Positions 47,401 through 58,136 of a DNA stretch of 64,000 nucleotides are shown here, one piece after another; position 1 is the stretch's first letter; the number at the start of each line of letters is the position of its first letter. Both the position numbers and the translations under genes were made by a program. Under the pieces are notes generated by a model. It did not search any database. It saw nothing but the letters and a program-made list of their open reading frames with translations, and had not been told where the DNA came from. The stretch is from contig NC_063151.1 in assembly GCF_020921035.1 (NCBI RefSeq), positions 34,912,934-34,976,933 of the forward strand, read 5' to 3'. The DNA is from Rhodamnia argentea. Lineage: Eukaryota; Streptophyta; Magnoliopsida; Myrtales; Myrtaceae.

Positions 47401-49990
47401 GAGGAAATGACTGTAAGTTCCTGTTTGAGTGAGTTTTCTAGGCATTTGCATAGATCAGTTGAACATGATAGCCCAATGTAGGTGGATGCCGAGGATTCTC
47501 ATTTGGATAGAGAAGATACATTGGCTAGGATGAACTTGTTTCTTGAAGATGCACTCCGTTCTTCATGTGAGGGGATTATGGTAAAATCTTTGGACATCGA
47601 TGCTGGATATTCTCCATCAAAACGTGCTGAAACATGGTTGAAGGTCTTATGAGATGCCCTTTCTGTGAACTCCTTTATTTCACTTAAAGAAACTGAGAAA
47701 AGACTGTTATTACCGACAGTGCTATTCTCTTTATAGGTAAAGCGGGACTATGTAGAAGGATTGGGTGACTCTCTAGATTTAGTCCCAATTGGTGCCTGGC
47801 ATGGTAATGGGAGGAAAGCAGGATGGTAATTATCATATCTTGCTCCCCATTGTTACTTCTCATAATCATTAATCCTCTTCCTGATAAGCGTGGATGGCAC
47901 CTAGTAGTAAACCCCATATCACTGTCACAATAGATGGACATCTTAATTTGCAAACTTGCACTAACCACCTCTTTCAGAATCACTGTTGGTCTCGTTCTTT
48001 TCTGGATGAATATAAGGGTATTGTCTCTTCAGTTGATGATCACTTAACAAATTGGTACAGCCAACAAAATCATGCAATGTGATATTAGTTCCCATGTGAA
48101 TGTTTCTGCAGAGTTGTGGCGAAGATCAATCATTGCACCAATTCACAACAAACAAGGGTGCTAAAGGATTAGGATATATTTCCATGGATAAGTGGTAGCA
48201 CGATACCTATTATGATTTGATTCTTGTTAGGGTTTTATTAACTTTCCTTTTTCTATCATGTTTCTTGCTTAGAAGTCGACTATTGCAACTGGAAGTAGAA
48301 CTTTTGGAGAGTCTATTTATATGGTAGTCATACTTTCTTTTTTTTGATAGAGTTGATGATTACTTTTGGCAAGTCTTTGCTTTGGAATCGTGTGATTCAA
48401 TTTTTCTCTTAGGTGTGATGCTTAAGAAACCATAGATGTTATGCTTAGGAAGCTTTAGGTGTGAATCGTAAACATTTATTCTTTGTTGTCGGACTCATTG
48501 TCCTACGTCACAAATATTGTAGTCAAAGTGCTAGGTCTAGGTTAGTGGTGGTCAGCTTAAGATTTGAAATATAGTTACTCTTCATCTTCATCAGACTCGC
48601 TATTATGGAAGATTATTTTCACATTTTATACTTCATCATGGATGATCTCTAGTCTTAGCATCCTATGAATGTCAGAGAGATCTTCATTTAATCAATTAGC
48701 TATTTCAGATTGCTATGCCCAGAATGAGCAAACAAACAATAGCTTTCAGACAAGCCTTGGTTTCCAATTTGTCTGTTAATCACTAGCATTTGAGTTTCAA
48801 GTGGCATTGCATCTGCTGTGCTGAAATTTGACATTGTTCTTCTATCAGGTACAGTCCGTTCCTGATGTCATGTTACAATCCTGACACAGAGGAGTTTCAA
48901 AGTGTATGTCGTGTAATGTCTGGGTTTTCGGATTCATTTTACATCGAGGTAAATGAGAGGTGTATTTATTTTGATCTCTTTATGGTTATCTTTTCACGCC
49001 GTTGTTATTGAGGATTAAAAGAAAAATGAAATCAAGTAACTATGCTTTCGCTTGGTGACTGCACATGCTTGGGAATCGAGCACTATTTTCCCCCAAAAAC
49101 CTGCACAATAGGCCATCCTGCAAAATGCAGGCACAATAGTTTTAGAGAACTCCGCCATGGTACGATATAAGCTAACTGTGATTCCCATCTTCCTTGCCAC
49201 GTTCAGTTGCAAGTAGTGTGGATTTGGCCACACACGATGAGGTTAAAATAATTCCCAACTTCTTCCTCAGCCTTGTTTACTGCTTATAGTTGACTGCTTC
49301 ATGGAGTGGGCCTTGTAAGATCAAACTCTTATTCATGCGTTAAATTTGAATTAGTAGTGGGCAACTATCACTATCAATGGAGGGAGAGTTTTTAATAACT
49401 CAATACTAGCGAACCCCTGCTGACTGGCCACTGTTCAGTATGAATGCCATTATTTTACCAACTTATTTGAAAAATGTGTTTGTCCAATAAATCCTAATTG
49501 GAACGTGTTTCGCTTAGATCTAATTATTATGCACTTTTCTCAATGGAATAATTATAAATTAGTCAAGGAAGACCGGGAATGTTTGTTGAGATAGGTGTCG
49601 TTTTCCCGTATGTTATAACCAGTTTCTTGCTGATGAATGAGGAGCTAAGAGGTTTTATAATGCTGATTATTCTTGTTGTAGATGAAAGAGTTCTTTTCAG
49701 GGGACAGGATCTTGTCCAAGAAGCCACCTTGTTACAAAACAGCGGAGGTGCCTGATATGTGGTTCTCTCCAGAAGCAGTCTGGGAAATTAGAAGTGCAGA
49801 CTTAACTCTGTCACCTGTCCACCAGGCTGCTGTAGGTTTAGTTCATCCTTCCCGTGGCATCTCTATGCGGTTTCCCAGATTTATTAGGTGCGTGTCGGAT
49901 AGAAATCCAGAAAATTGCAGCACAGCAGCTGATATTGCTGAGATGTTTCAGTCACAGACTAGGAAGATGGACATGAGCTCTACGGGTTGA
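38463..49990 (+). CDS. LIG6: DNA ligase 6: beta-CASP nuclease-like domain fused to ATP-dependent DNA ligase
   Basis: Nineteen exons: 38463-40725, 40849-40966, 41085-41166, 42009-42111, 42243-42339, 42619-42721, 43010-43123, 43997-44044, 44818-44915, 45014-45079, 45857-46016, 46141-46248, 46810-46859, 47196-47230, 47351-47412, 47482-47643, 47737-47825, 48849-48948 and 49682-49990; 1388 residues, close to Arabidopsis LIG6. The N-terminal SNM1/Artemis-like part has HFHSDH (65-70), NHCPGA (126), HTGDF (151), FLDTTY (177), YSEHSNY (339) and VVPTVG (360). Two UBA-like segments lie near 467-510 and 642-680, a basic NLS near 573-595 and a PIP box QSRITRFF at 603-610. The ligase follows: KYDG with catalytic Lys1031, then DAEVV, EGIMVK and WLKVKRDY. 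In Arabidopsis LIG6 serves double-strand-break repair and seed longevity. Two further in-frame ATGs lie upstream (38430, 38268). Confidence 0.96.
42809..42843. repeat. (GA)n(TG)n compound microsatellite in LIG6 intron
   Basis: About eleven GA units followed directly by about seven TG units, in the intron between exons 6 and 7 of LIG6. Confidence 0.9.
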
Positions 49991-51800
49991 AGTTGAAGTA
50001 CCGTTTTGCAGTTTCAAGGGTAAGGAACCATACATGTGTGCGTGTGTATCCTCATCCATTTAATCGTCTTTTGGTGTCCATTTTCGGAGTAGGCCACTAT
50101 CTCACGCTACATATTTTTCATCTGTCCATGTGGCTTCTGATTATTTTGGCATTTGTTCATGGATAGGAAGTACAGAAGGTCAGTAGCTGAGCAGCAGCTG
50201 GTTGATATTTCACTTGCAGATGGTGTAAATAGTTTCTGTAAAGAAGAAATTTAGGAAGGTTATACTGACATACCCTGTTCAGATAAGGAGAGAGGCGGGC
50301 GGTGTTCAACTCAACATGATGCTCACGAGTCACAGGGGATCTTTGCAACTTTCAGGGGCTCTACTAGTACTTTCAGCCAAGCCTTTAGCAGCATGCGGCC
50401 TCTTTTGTGCGGGGCACAGCTTGTTAGCGTCAAGCCGTGTGTGTTGCATTCGGCTCTTTCTGTCTACATGTAAGCAGTAGTTAGGTAAACGGACAGGGCC
50501 GTAATGGCAAAATTTGGTACAGAATGGTGTCCTGGAGAGGATGTAACCATGCACGTACAGGCGTATGACTGGGTACACGAGATGCATTTCCTCATTTTTC
50601 TTGTGTCTAATGGCGAGGTCTTCAGCTATCCAACCCAACCAACCCCTAGGGCCTGTGGTCTCTCTTGGGGTTTGTATGTTTGAGAGAAAGTGCTTTTTGA
50701 GAATTAGTTTTTGGGACTTTCACAGGTTTGTCGAAAATGACTTAGCCAACGAAAAACACTTTCCAGTCATTAGAACACTCATGCATAAAATTTCCTAAGT
50801 TTAAAGAGGTGAAAACATTTTTCAGAATTACTTATCTTGAATATTTTAATATTTTTACCGACAAAGAAATATTTGAGTATATTTTATGTTTTTATCTTTT
50901 TAAAGTTTTCCCTTTTTTTTCCCTTTCTTCTCCGTCGGCCATTGCCGAGGTCCGGTGACTGACGGAGCACGAAAAAGGAAAAAAAAAAGAAAAAGAACAA
51001 AATAAATTTAAAAGTTCTTACTTGACTTTGGTGTACTGTGTGGTCCATGACATTAAGAAAAACCCTTCTTAATTTGACCTCTTTGTCATGGAAATTTTTT
51101 ACTTTCTCCTTATTTGTAGGCCATAAGTTTCTCTTCCATGCCTTCTATAGTTTGTGCATAACCCTCCAAGAAGTGCATCACCTCCTCAGTAGATCTTTTC
51201 GGCGCAAATTCGACTTTTCTTCTCAAATGCTCTTTTCCGCTCTGGTGTAATTTTATATATCATCAAATAAATTACTCTGCATAGGTAGCAGTGTTTCTTT
51301 TTCTTTTTTTTAATAATTTTCTCCCTTGGCTTTTCTTTATTCTAAATCATTATGGAAAGGACATCTTGTTCTATTTTTCCATAGGGAGGATCTAAAACTT
51401 TTGTAACATTGTACAATGATTTGTAGCTTCGTCTGAGAGAGTGCCAAAATGTTGGTCCTCGCCCTTTGAGAATAAAAGTTGCCGGATAAGTGGAATTAAT
51501 CACTGTTAAAAATAAGTATATGTTTTCAATTAAAAAAGTCCATTTACTAAATTCTCAAATACTGCTAGAGAGAAGGTCGCGGAAGCCTCGCTGCTGATGA
51601 TCGGACCCTGCAAAGGAAGGATTGAATGAACTCACAAATCGCAGGTGCTGGTTGGGAAATAAGGGCACACAGAGTGTGTTCTTTGGTGACTGAATGGGCG
51701 ATAATGAGAAGCGATCATGGGCCGGCGACAGTCAGGCGATGAGAGAAGTAAGGATTCAGAGAGGATCACTTACTATAATACAAGAATTCCTTCCCGACAC
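49991..51800. other. LIG6 3' flank and intergenic region
   Basis: The first few hundred bases are probably 3' untranslated sequence; a GTAAGG...ATAG pair (50019-50166) could be a 3' UTR intron. From about 50690 the sequence is AT-rich with a short GC-rich island near 50930-50965 whose words (GGCCATTGCCGAGG) resemble the cores of the TIR elements. No gene recognised. Confidence 0.4.
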
Positions 51801-51809
51801 TCTCTACTC

Positions 51810-52450
51810 GGGATAAGTGTCAAAAAAGTCATAAACCTATTGCATTAGTGCCAATTCAATCCTAAATTTTTTTTTGGTGCTAATTCAGTCCTAAACCTTT
51901 TGCATTTGTACCAATTAAGCCCCAAACCTTTTATTGGTGCTAATTTAATCTCAAACCTTTCGTATTATTGCCAATTCAGTCCTAAATATTTTATATTTAT
52001 ACCAATTGAGTTAATCCGGTCAATTTTGATCGAAAATCATTAACGTGGACATCGATTGTCCTATATGGCACGGCTAGCGCTAACTTGAACATTTTTTAAT
52101 ATTTTAAATAATATTTTTGATTTTTTTAAAATTATTTTTAAAAAATATTTAAAAATATATTAAAAAAATATCCATGTTAGTGCCAACCGTGCCACGTAGT
52201 ATAATTGACGTCCATGCTAGTGATTTCAAATAAAAATTGGCCGAATTGGCTCAATTGGCATAAATGCAAAATTTTTAAGACTAAATTGGTATTATTGTAA
52301 AAGGTTTAGGATTGAATTGGCACTAATAAAAGGTTTAGGACTTAAATGACACAAATACAAAAGGTTTAGGACTGAATTGACATTAAAAAAAGGTTTAAGA
52401 CTGAATTGGTACTAATACAATAGGTTTAGGACTTTTTTGACACTTTTCCC
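51810..52450. mobile_element. Mutator-like MITE with tandem subterminal repeats
   Basis: Left arm starts GGGATAAGTGTCAAAAAAGT and right arm (inverted) GGGAAAAGTGTCAAAAAAGT, and both go on with CATAAACCTATTGCATTAGT-like sequence. Inward there are at least five tandem units per arm of about 35 bases resembling TGCCAATTCAGTCCTAAACC. TCTCTACTC (51801-51809) and TCACTACTC (52452-52460) form a 9-bp target duplication with one mismatch; one extra C leaves a 1-base ambiguity at the right end. The centre is AT-rich. The unit motif is the same as in the elements at 29268 and 30810. Confidence 0.85.
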
Positions 52451-52460
52451 CTCACTACTC

Positions 52461-53299
52461 TGTTCTTAGAGGTTTAAGTGCGAAGAGTCTGCGGGGGCCA
52501 GCAATGAAGGACACAAAGCTCCCAACGAGCGTTTTGGAGATTCTTCTCCCCTCTGTGTGTGCTTTTGACGATGAACATCCAGTTCAGGTCGGGACGAACA
52601 TAAAGGAGTATGTTGCAGATAAAGGATGTTGACGACGATGCTAAAAACGCAACCAGAGCTAAGCCACAGGAGAAAATTCTGGGAATCAAGCGTGTCGTTT
52701 TGGATTCAAAACGCCACGTCAGTTCATCCATTGTCCACTTTGGAATTGACCTAAAAAAAAAAAAAAGAACAAAGACCAAGTCGGACTTAAAAATAAAATG
52801 CCACTAATCAAATTTGGTTGCTTTCGTCTTTTAAATTGGATGGGTGCGTTCGTAGCCATTTTGGCCTTTGAATTAGAGAAAAATCCTTTTAGTTTAATGA
52901 AACTAATTTATAGTTAAATATTTTCGTGAATGATGAAAATATTTCTTAATCATTTATCTTAATAAACGATACAAATGATAATTATTTAGAAAATATTTTC
53001 TGAATTTTATTTTTTTCGTGAAATGAATGCATCTTAAACTTCAAATTTTCAACTGCAAATTAGTGCGAAATATCCTATCGTATTGTAGTCTTTCTTTGCT
53101 ACGAAAAAAATTCAATTATAACTAGAAAATTGAAAAAAAAAAAAAAAGCAGTTTGGCTCTTTTCATCGGCATCCATAAAATAATATATTTTTTACTTCGT
53201 TTTTTTTAAATCTTTATTAGTTCCCTTTTATTTATTTATTTTAGACTTGCCTCCTTTTCGTTGTTACAGGTATTTTCCCCAAAAAGCCCTCCGCCAATC
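52461..53299. other. Intergenic, nothing firmly recognised
   Basis: A minus-strand frame (52474-52779) includes a hydrophobic stretch GLALVAFLASSSTSFICNIL that might be a fragment of a membrane protein gene, but it has no good start or neighbour. The remainder (52900-53250) is very AT-rich. Confidence 0.35.
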
Positions 53300-53309
53300 T
53301 CCCGCCAAA
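53300..53309. promoter_or_regulatory. E2F-binding site upstream of ASF1
   Basis: TCCCGCCAAA is the exact complement of TTTGGCGGGA, a full-consensus E2F site. It lies 64 bases upstream of a TATA box and about 365 bases upstream of the ASF1 start codon. A second partial match, CCGCCAAT, sits at 53291-53298. Arabidopsis ASF1 genes are reported E2F targets, which agrees with an S-phase role. Confidence 0.75.
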
Positions 53310-53372
53310 TCTTTCGACCGGCTATCGCCGGTCACCTCTCGCGCTCCCTCCAGCCCTTTTCCGGTTGTCAAC

Positions 53373-53379
53373 TATAAAA
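53373..53379 (+). promoter_or_regulatory. TATA box of ASF1 (TATAAAA)
   Basis: CTATAAAAT in a C-rich surrounding, 293 bases before the start codon. With the E2F site just upstream it defines a compact core promoter and predicts a leader of about 260 bases. Confidence 0.65.
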
Positions 53380-53665
53380 TCCCCTTTAACCCGAAATCAC
53401 CTTCGTCGAAAAATTAAAAAACGAGAAAAAAAGGAAAAAAGAAAAGAATCAAAATCCGTCCTTTGCTGTTCCTGCAAAAAATCACGAAGTTCTTTTGATT
53501 CTGAAGATTTCGCTTCTCTTTCATCTCCGCGTCTTTCCTCTGTATTCGCGCGCCTGTTTCGAGCTCCATGAAGGTGGTTCCGCTTCTAGGAAGCTAGGGT
53601 TTCGCTCCAATTCGCTGAGCCCGTTTCACGCGCAGGGACGGCGTCGCTCCCAGATTCGAAGAGCA

Positions 53666-55939
53666 ATGAGCGCTGTGAACATCACGAACGTCACGGTATT
53701 GGACAATCCCGCCTCTTTCCTCACTCCTTTCCAGTTCGAGATCTCCTACGAGTGCGTCACTCCTCTCAAAGACGGTATGCTTCCCCCCCACTTTCATTCG
53801 AATCCTCGGATCGTTCTTCCTCCCCATTCGCAGTTTCGTCCTTCGAGTTGCATTTCTCGGCTGTTTAGGTTTTGCGATTGCTTCCTCTACTTCCGTGAGA
53901 TGAGAAAGTCCGTGAATGATTTCATTGGGGGGGTTACCGCTTCTGTTGCTTGAGATGATTGATTGACTTCACGCTAGGCTTCCTGTGTTATTTGCCACTT
54001 CTTCTTGAGGTACAGAGAACTAGGATGGCTGCGTAGAACACCAAACACAGCGAAAAGGAATTTCATTGTCTGTTTCTAGATGTTTGCTTTCTCTTGTGCA
54101 TTTATAGGTGAAGTTCCTAGGATTGAGTTAGCTCAAATGGGCAACTTTGCATGACATGGTCTGAGGTTATTATGTGCAACCTGAGAAGGTTTTTTTCTCT
54201 TTCTTTTGGGTGCCATTGAGAGTACAAGAAGATGGCAGAAGATGTTTGGATTGTATGGCTAGGAATATGAGAAAAGAGGTGAAAAGGGTATTGTAGCTTT
54301 ATTCCCATGGCAAGCTTTTTTGGTTGCTTCTTTATGCTCTTATTTGACTAATCTGCACGTCGAATCAGTTCATATGGTTGATGCATAGCTAACAGAAAGG
54401 TATCTGCATCTTGAAACATCTTCACTCAAGTGAAAACATCTTGTCCTTTTGAGATTATCTTAGCAACAACTTCAATTTTTAGAGTAGATACTATAATATG
54501 TGGCAGAAGATGTGTGGCAAACCTCATGCCAAGTTCCTCTTTTTTCGGGCATCACAATATGTCGTAAAAGCAAAAATTGATGAAAATCTAGGGCTGGAAA
54601 GTTGAACCACATGATGGAATCGTCATCTCTTATACGTTTGCATCACAACTTGTGTATTCTGGACATCTTTCGCATGCTAAATGCCTTGTCGTGTTTAAGT
54701 TCTTTTTAATTAGCTATGTTTGTTATAAACTCAAATTAAGGATCAAGATGAATAGTGAGATAAAAGGGAAAACCTGTGCTGTACATGCTATTGGATTATT
54801 TGGATGCCTTAATGATTGACATTATGGAGGAAATTTGGAGATATGTTCATTTGTCATGTTTGGAAATTAACTTTTTGAGAATGTGTATTCTGGACATCTT
54901 TGCATGCTAAATGCCTTGTTGTCTTTAAGTTTTTTCAATTAGCTATGTTTGTGCTAAACTCAAATTAAGGATCGAGATGGATAGTTGGATTAAAGGGAAT
55001 ACCTATGCCTTTTGTGCTATTGGATTATTCAGATGCCTTAATGATTGACATTGTGGAGGAAATATAGAGATATGTTCGTCTTTCATGTTTGGAAATTGTC
55101 TTTTTTGTGCCTAAATCTTAAAGCCATACGTGGCTTTAGTTCACAATATTTGGTTAGAGCTATTGTTTGTACCCATGTTATCTTATTGCTGCATAATAGT
55201 TTGCCCTGTTGACTCACAGCACATGGTTAAACAATGTTGTGGATGGGATGAATTTGCCTTGGTGAATTGGTGTTCAAATTTGTAGATGTCCTCTTTGTTT
55301 ATGTAGCTCCTGTCTTCCAAATTTATTAGACTGGCTATATACTGATTTTCCATAACTATGCAGATTTGGAATGGAAGCTCATATATGTAGGATCTGCAGA
55401 GGATGAGACATATGACCAATTGCTAGAGAGTGTACTTGTTGGACCAGTCAATGTTGGGAATTATCGATTTGTGTTACAGGCAATCTTGATTAACTTCTTG
55501 TACAATTCTTTTGTTCCCTTTAAGTACTGCATCCTTTTGATATCAGTTACAAATCTAAGAAATGACAGATGTTTTGCAGGCAGATCCACCAGATCCATCG
55601 AAGATTCGGGAAGAAGATATTATAGGAGTGACGGTACTTCTACTGACCTGCTCTTATCTGGGTCAAGAATTTGTCCGTGTGGGCTATTATGTGAATAATG
55701 ATTACGATGACGAGCAGTTGAGAGAGGAACCTCCCCCAAAGGTACTCATTGACAAGGTCCAGAGGAACATTCTCTCCGATAAACCTCGGGTCACCAAATT
55801 TCCCATCAACTTCCACCCAGAGAACGGTGGAAGCGGAGAACAATCCCCTTCACTTGATCAGCAGCCTACTGAAACTGATGTCGATGGGGAGCAACCATCT
55901 GATTTGCCAACAAATCCGTCAGATGAGCAGGTATCTTAA
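53666..55939 (+). CDS. ASF1: Histone H3-H4 chaperone ASF1
   Basis: Exons 53666-53774, 55364-55479 and 55580-55939 encode 194 residues. The ASF1 core is complete: [18 protein letters not shown], the segment [59 protein letters not shown] and VGYYVNNDY, ending with [14 protein letters not shown] at residue about 150. The last 40 residues are a short acidic, Ser/Pro-rich tail, as in plant ASF1A/B. It hands newly made H3-H4 to CAF-1 and HIRA in the nucleus during replication and repair. Intron 2 (55480-55579) begins GC instead of GT; CAG|GCAATC is a GC-AG type donor and only this position restores the invariant LQADPP. Intron 1 is 1.6 kb and holds a 230-bp tandem duplication. Confidence 0.97.
54651..55107. 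repeat. Tandem duplication of about 230 bp in ASF1 intron 1
   Basis: Copy 1 (54651-54881) and copy 2 (54882-about 55107) both begin TGTGTATTCTGGACATCTTT, share GCATGCTAAATGCCTTGT, CTCAAATTAAGGATC and GATGCCTTAATGATTGACAT, and end CATGTTTGGAAATT. Differences are scattered at roughly one in ten bases, so it is an old intronic duplication. I see no element-like ends. Confidence 0.92.
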
Positions 55940-56300
55940 GCGGCGACAAAACAAAGTCTATTCCTGACCTTTGGTTTTCGAGCACTTTCAGGACCCACCA
56001 TGGTGCCAAATTGGGAGATGGTCGATGCTAGAATTTCGATCGTGCCAGGCATCTCAGCATGTGAAGATATTTTGAGAGTAGCGGTTCAGACAAAGTTTCA
56101 ATCTATGTTGGCTCCTCGACCACTGGTTCTTCTCTTAGCCCGTTTTAATGAGTTCATATTTTTGTTTTTTCTGTTACAGATGTCGATTAGTAGGAGGAAT
56201 TTTGATTTCTCTAACTTGCCCTGTGCTCGTAGTGTTCTGAGAATTTGAAATGAAATGTTTGTGGCAATTTTACATTTGTTACGAAGTTGATTCTCCTTTG
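55940..56300. other. ASF1 3' flank
   Basis: Probably 3' untranslated region of ASF1. No other feature recognised. Confidence 0.5.
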
Positions 56301-56309
56301 GCTTGTCTG

Positions 56310-57880
56310 GACGTGGACGATTACGTTATTGCTCCTAGTTCTGTTATCATGGCCTTGAAACTTTTAAAGTTTCTTGCTGAAAAACTCCTAGGATGGATTG
56401 ACAGGATCAATCTTGCTTTTGATTCTCTCAAAGGGAGACCTATTGCGAAGAAAATGCAGCAAGAAAGGTCGACCCAATGTTTAGTCCTCTCGATGTCTAT
56501 TCTTATCATTTCCTTCATCGTCTTTCTCGATCTTCCCCTGTCCATTTTACGCAATCACAGCTTTTATCCATACCGATGAAGAATAATTACTACTGTACGC
56601 TAGCCCCTGCTCATAAGAATGACCGTGACGGGAAGTATAATGATTTGAACCTTCACCTTTGTCAAGCAAGAAATACGAACTCTCTTATAATTAAAAAAAA
56701 AAGAAAAAGAACTGCCTATTATGGCTATGTAAAGGGACCGGCTTCCCCGAGAGTTTAATGTCCTAGGATTGGATTCATCCCAATATGGAATTGGGTGAGG
56801 GATTCCCTGAACCAAAAAATCGATAACAAGCCAAAAGGTGCATTTGATCCTCCACTAGTGATCCGAAAAGTGCGCGACCGTCTTTCTTCGCAGATTGAGT
56901 GCGCTGCCTAGAGCAGTTCTAGCGGAATTGCTTTTGCTGCTAGGGCTAATCCACTACTGAATGATTATGAGCAAAATTCACTACTGAATGATTATGATAC
57001 GCTATCTTGATAGATTTTTCTATCCCTTGACTGGTATTACACACCAGCAGAGATTGGGGAAGATATTCTACAGCTGCTTGTGAGCTAGATTTGCTTGTCT
57101 GATCACCTTATGAAAGAATGAATTCGACTAGCGGAGAGGTAAGCGGCTCAGAAAAGGCATTTCTCAAGCTTTTTGGATGCTCCAACTGATGGTTTTCCCC
57201 ACTTATTTCTTTGAAGCAATAATGCAAAGAGCTGTTTGTTGTTCCTCTTGTTAAAACTCGAAGGGAAATATTTTCGTAGAAGCTTCAGAGGCTACATAGC
57301 GAAAGATTCCTTCAAATATGGTCTCTCTTAAGTTAGGGGAAATTTCTTTGATTGATTTATTAGAGATAAAAAGCAATTCTTCATACATGATGAGATATAG
57401 GTCAGGTCTATTTTCTTGCTTTCCTTGTACAAAAGGACTGGCATGTATACATATGCTTTTTTTCTTCTTAAAATTGAAGTATAAATACTATCAGCTTTCC
57501 CTCTATACTTTTCCTACACGGATCGAGGTTCTATCCTTTCCTTTCCGGTTAATAGATGAAATAAGCCCCATCTTCTATAGCTTCTTTTGGAGGGTCCTTT
57601 TAAGTAGATGACTCGTCGGGCATCAAAGCGGGACTTCTTTAAGAAAAAGAACTTAAATAACTTCTAATGTGAAAACAACTATGTCACTTAATGAAAGACT
57701 ATGGCAGAAAATCCTTAGGTGCTGTTAAGCCCTCTTGGCAGACTATGATCAATTAGATGGTTAGAGAACAGGGCTCCCCCTTACACGGTTCCAATTCCTC
57801 CCGTTGAGTTAATAATTGTGAGGAGATTTAAATAGAATATACCTCAGCTTCTTTAAAATAGTCGCCCTAATAATAGTCGA
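56310..57880. other. Anomalous block, possibly nuclear-inserted mitochondrial DNA
   Basis: This stretch lacks the long A/T runs of neighbouring spacer (one A-run near 56694-56710 excepted), has balanced base composition and reads like plant mitochondrial intergenic DNA. I recognise no mitochondrial gene or tRNA in it, so the suggestion rests on texture only. A 19-base word CACTACTGAATGATTATGA is repeated at 56952 and 56979. Confidence 0.3.
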
Positions 57881-58136
57881 TTTTTTTGTGTCGAATTACA
57901 ATAGTCAATTTAACCAGCAGGTTTTATCACGTCTCCTAGATATAAACCGAGACGGCACGGCAAAACAATTTGTCGTAATGGATTTGTCATCCAGGGAGGC
58001 TTCATTTTCTCAGCAACATCCAAACAAAAGGCAAAAGATACTCTGATGATGAAAACCGAAAACAAACGAAAAAACACCCGACTAATTTCTTGGCAACATC
58101 TACACTCGTTCCCGGCAAACAAAAACAACACTTTCC

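Noticed and set aside
52474-52779. Minus-strand frame with a hydrophobic stretch
   Set aside because: One membrane-like segment without start context, exons or conserved blocks is too little to call a gene.
55366-55698. 110-codon frame reading through the second ASF1 intron
   Set aside because: It diverges from ASF1 after FVLQ. The GC-AG splice restores the conserved protein, so the read-through frame is not the product.
57760-57815. tRNA-like string with GGTTCCAATTCC
   Set aside because: No acceptor stem, D-loop or anticodon stem can be paired around it.
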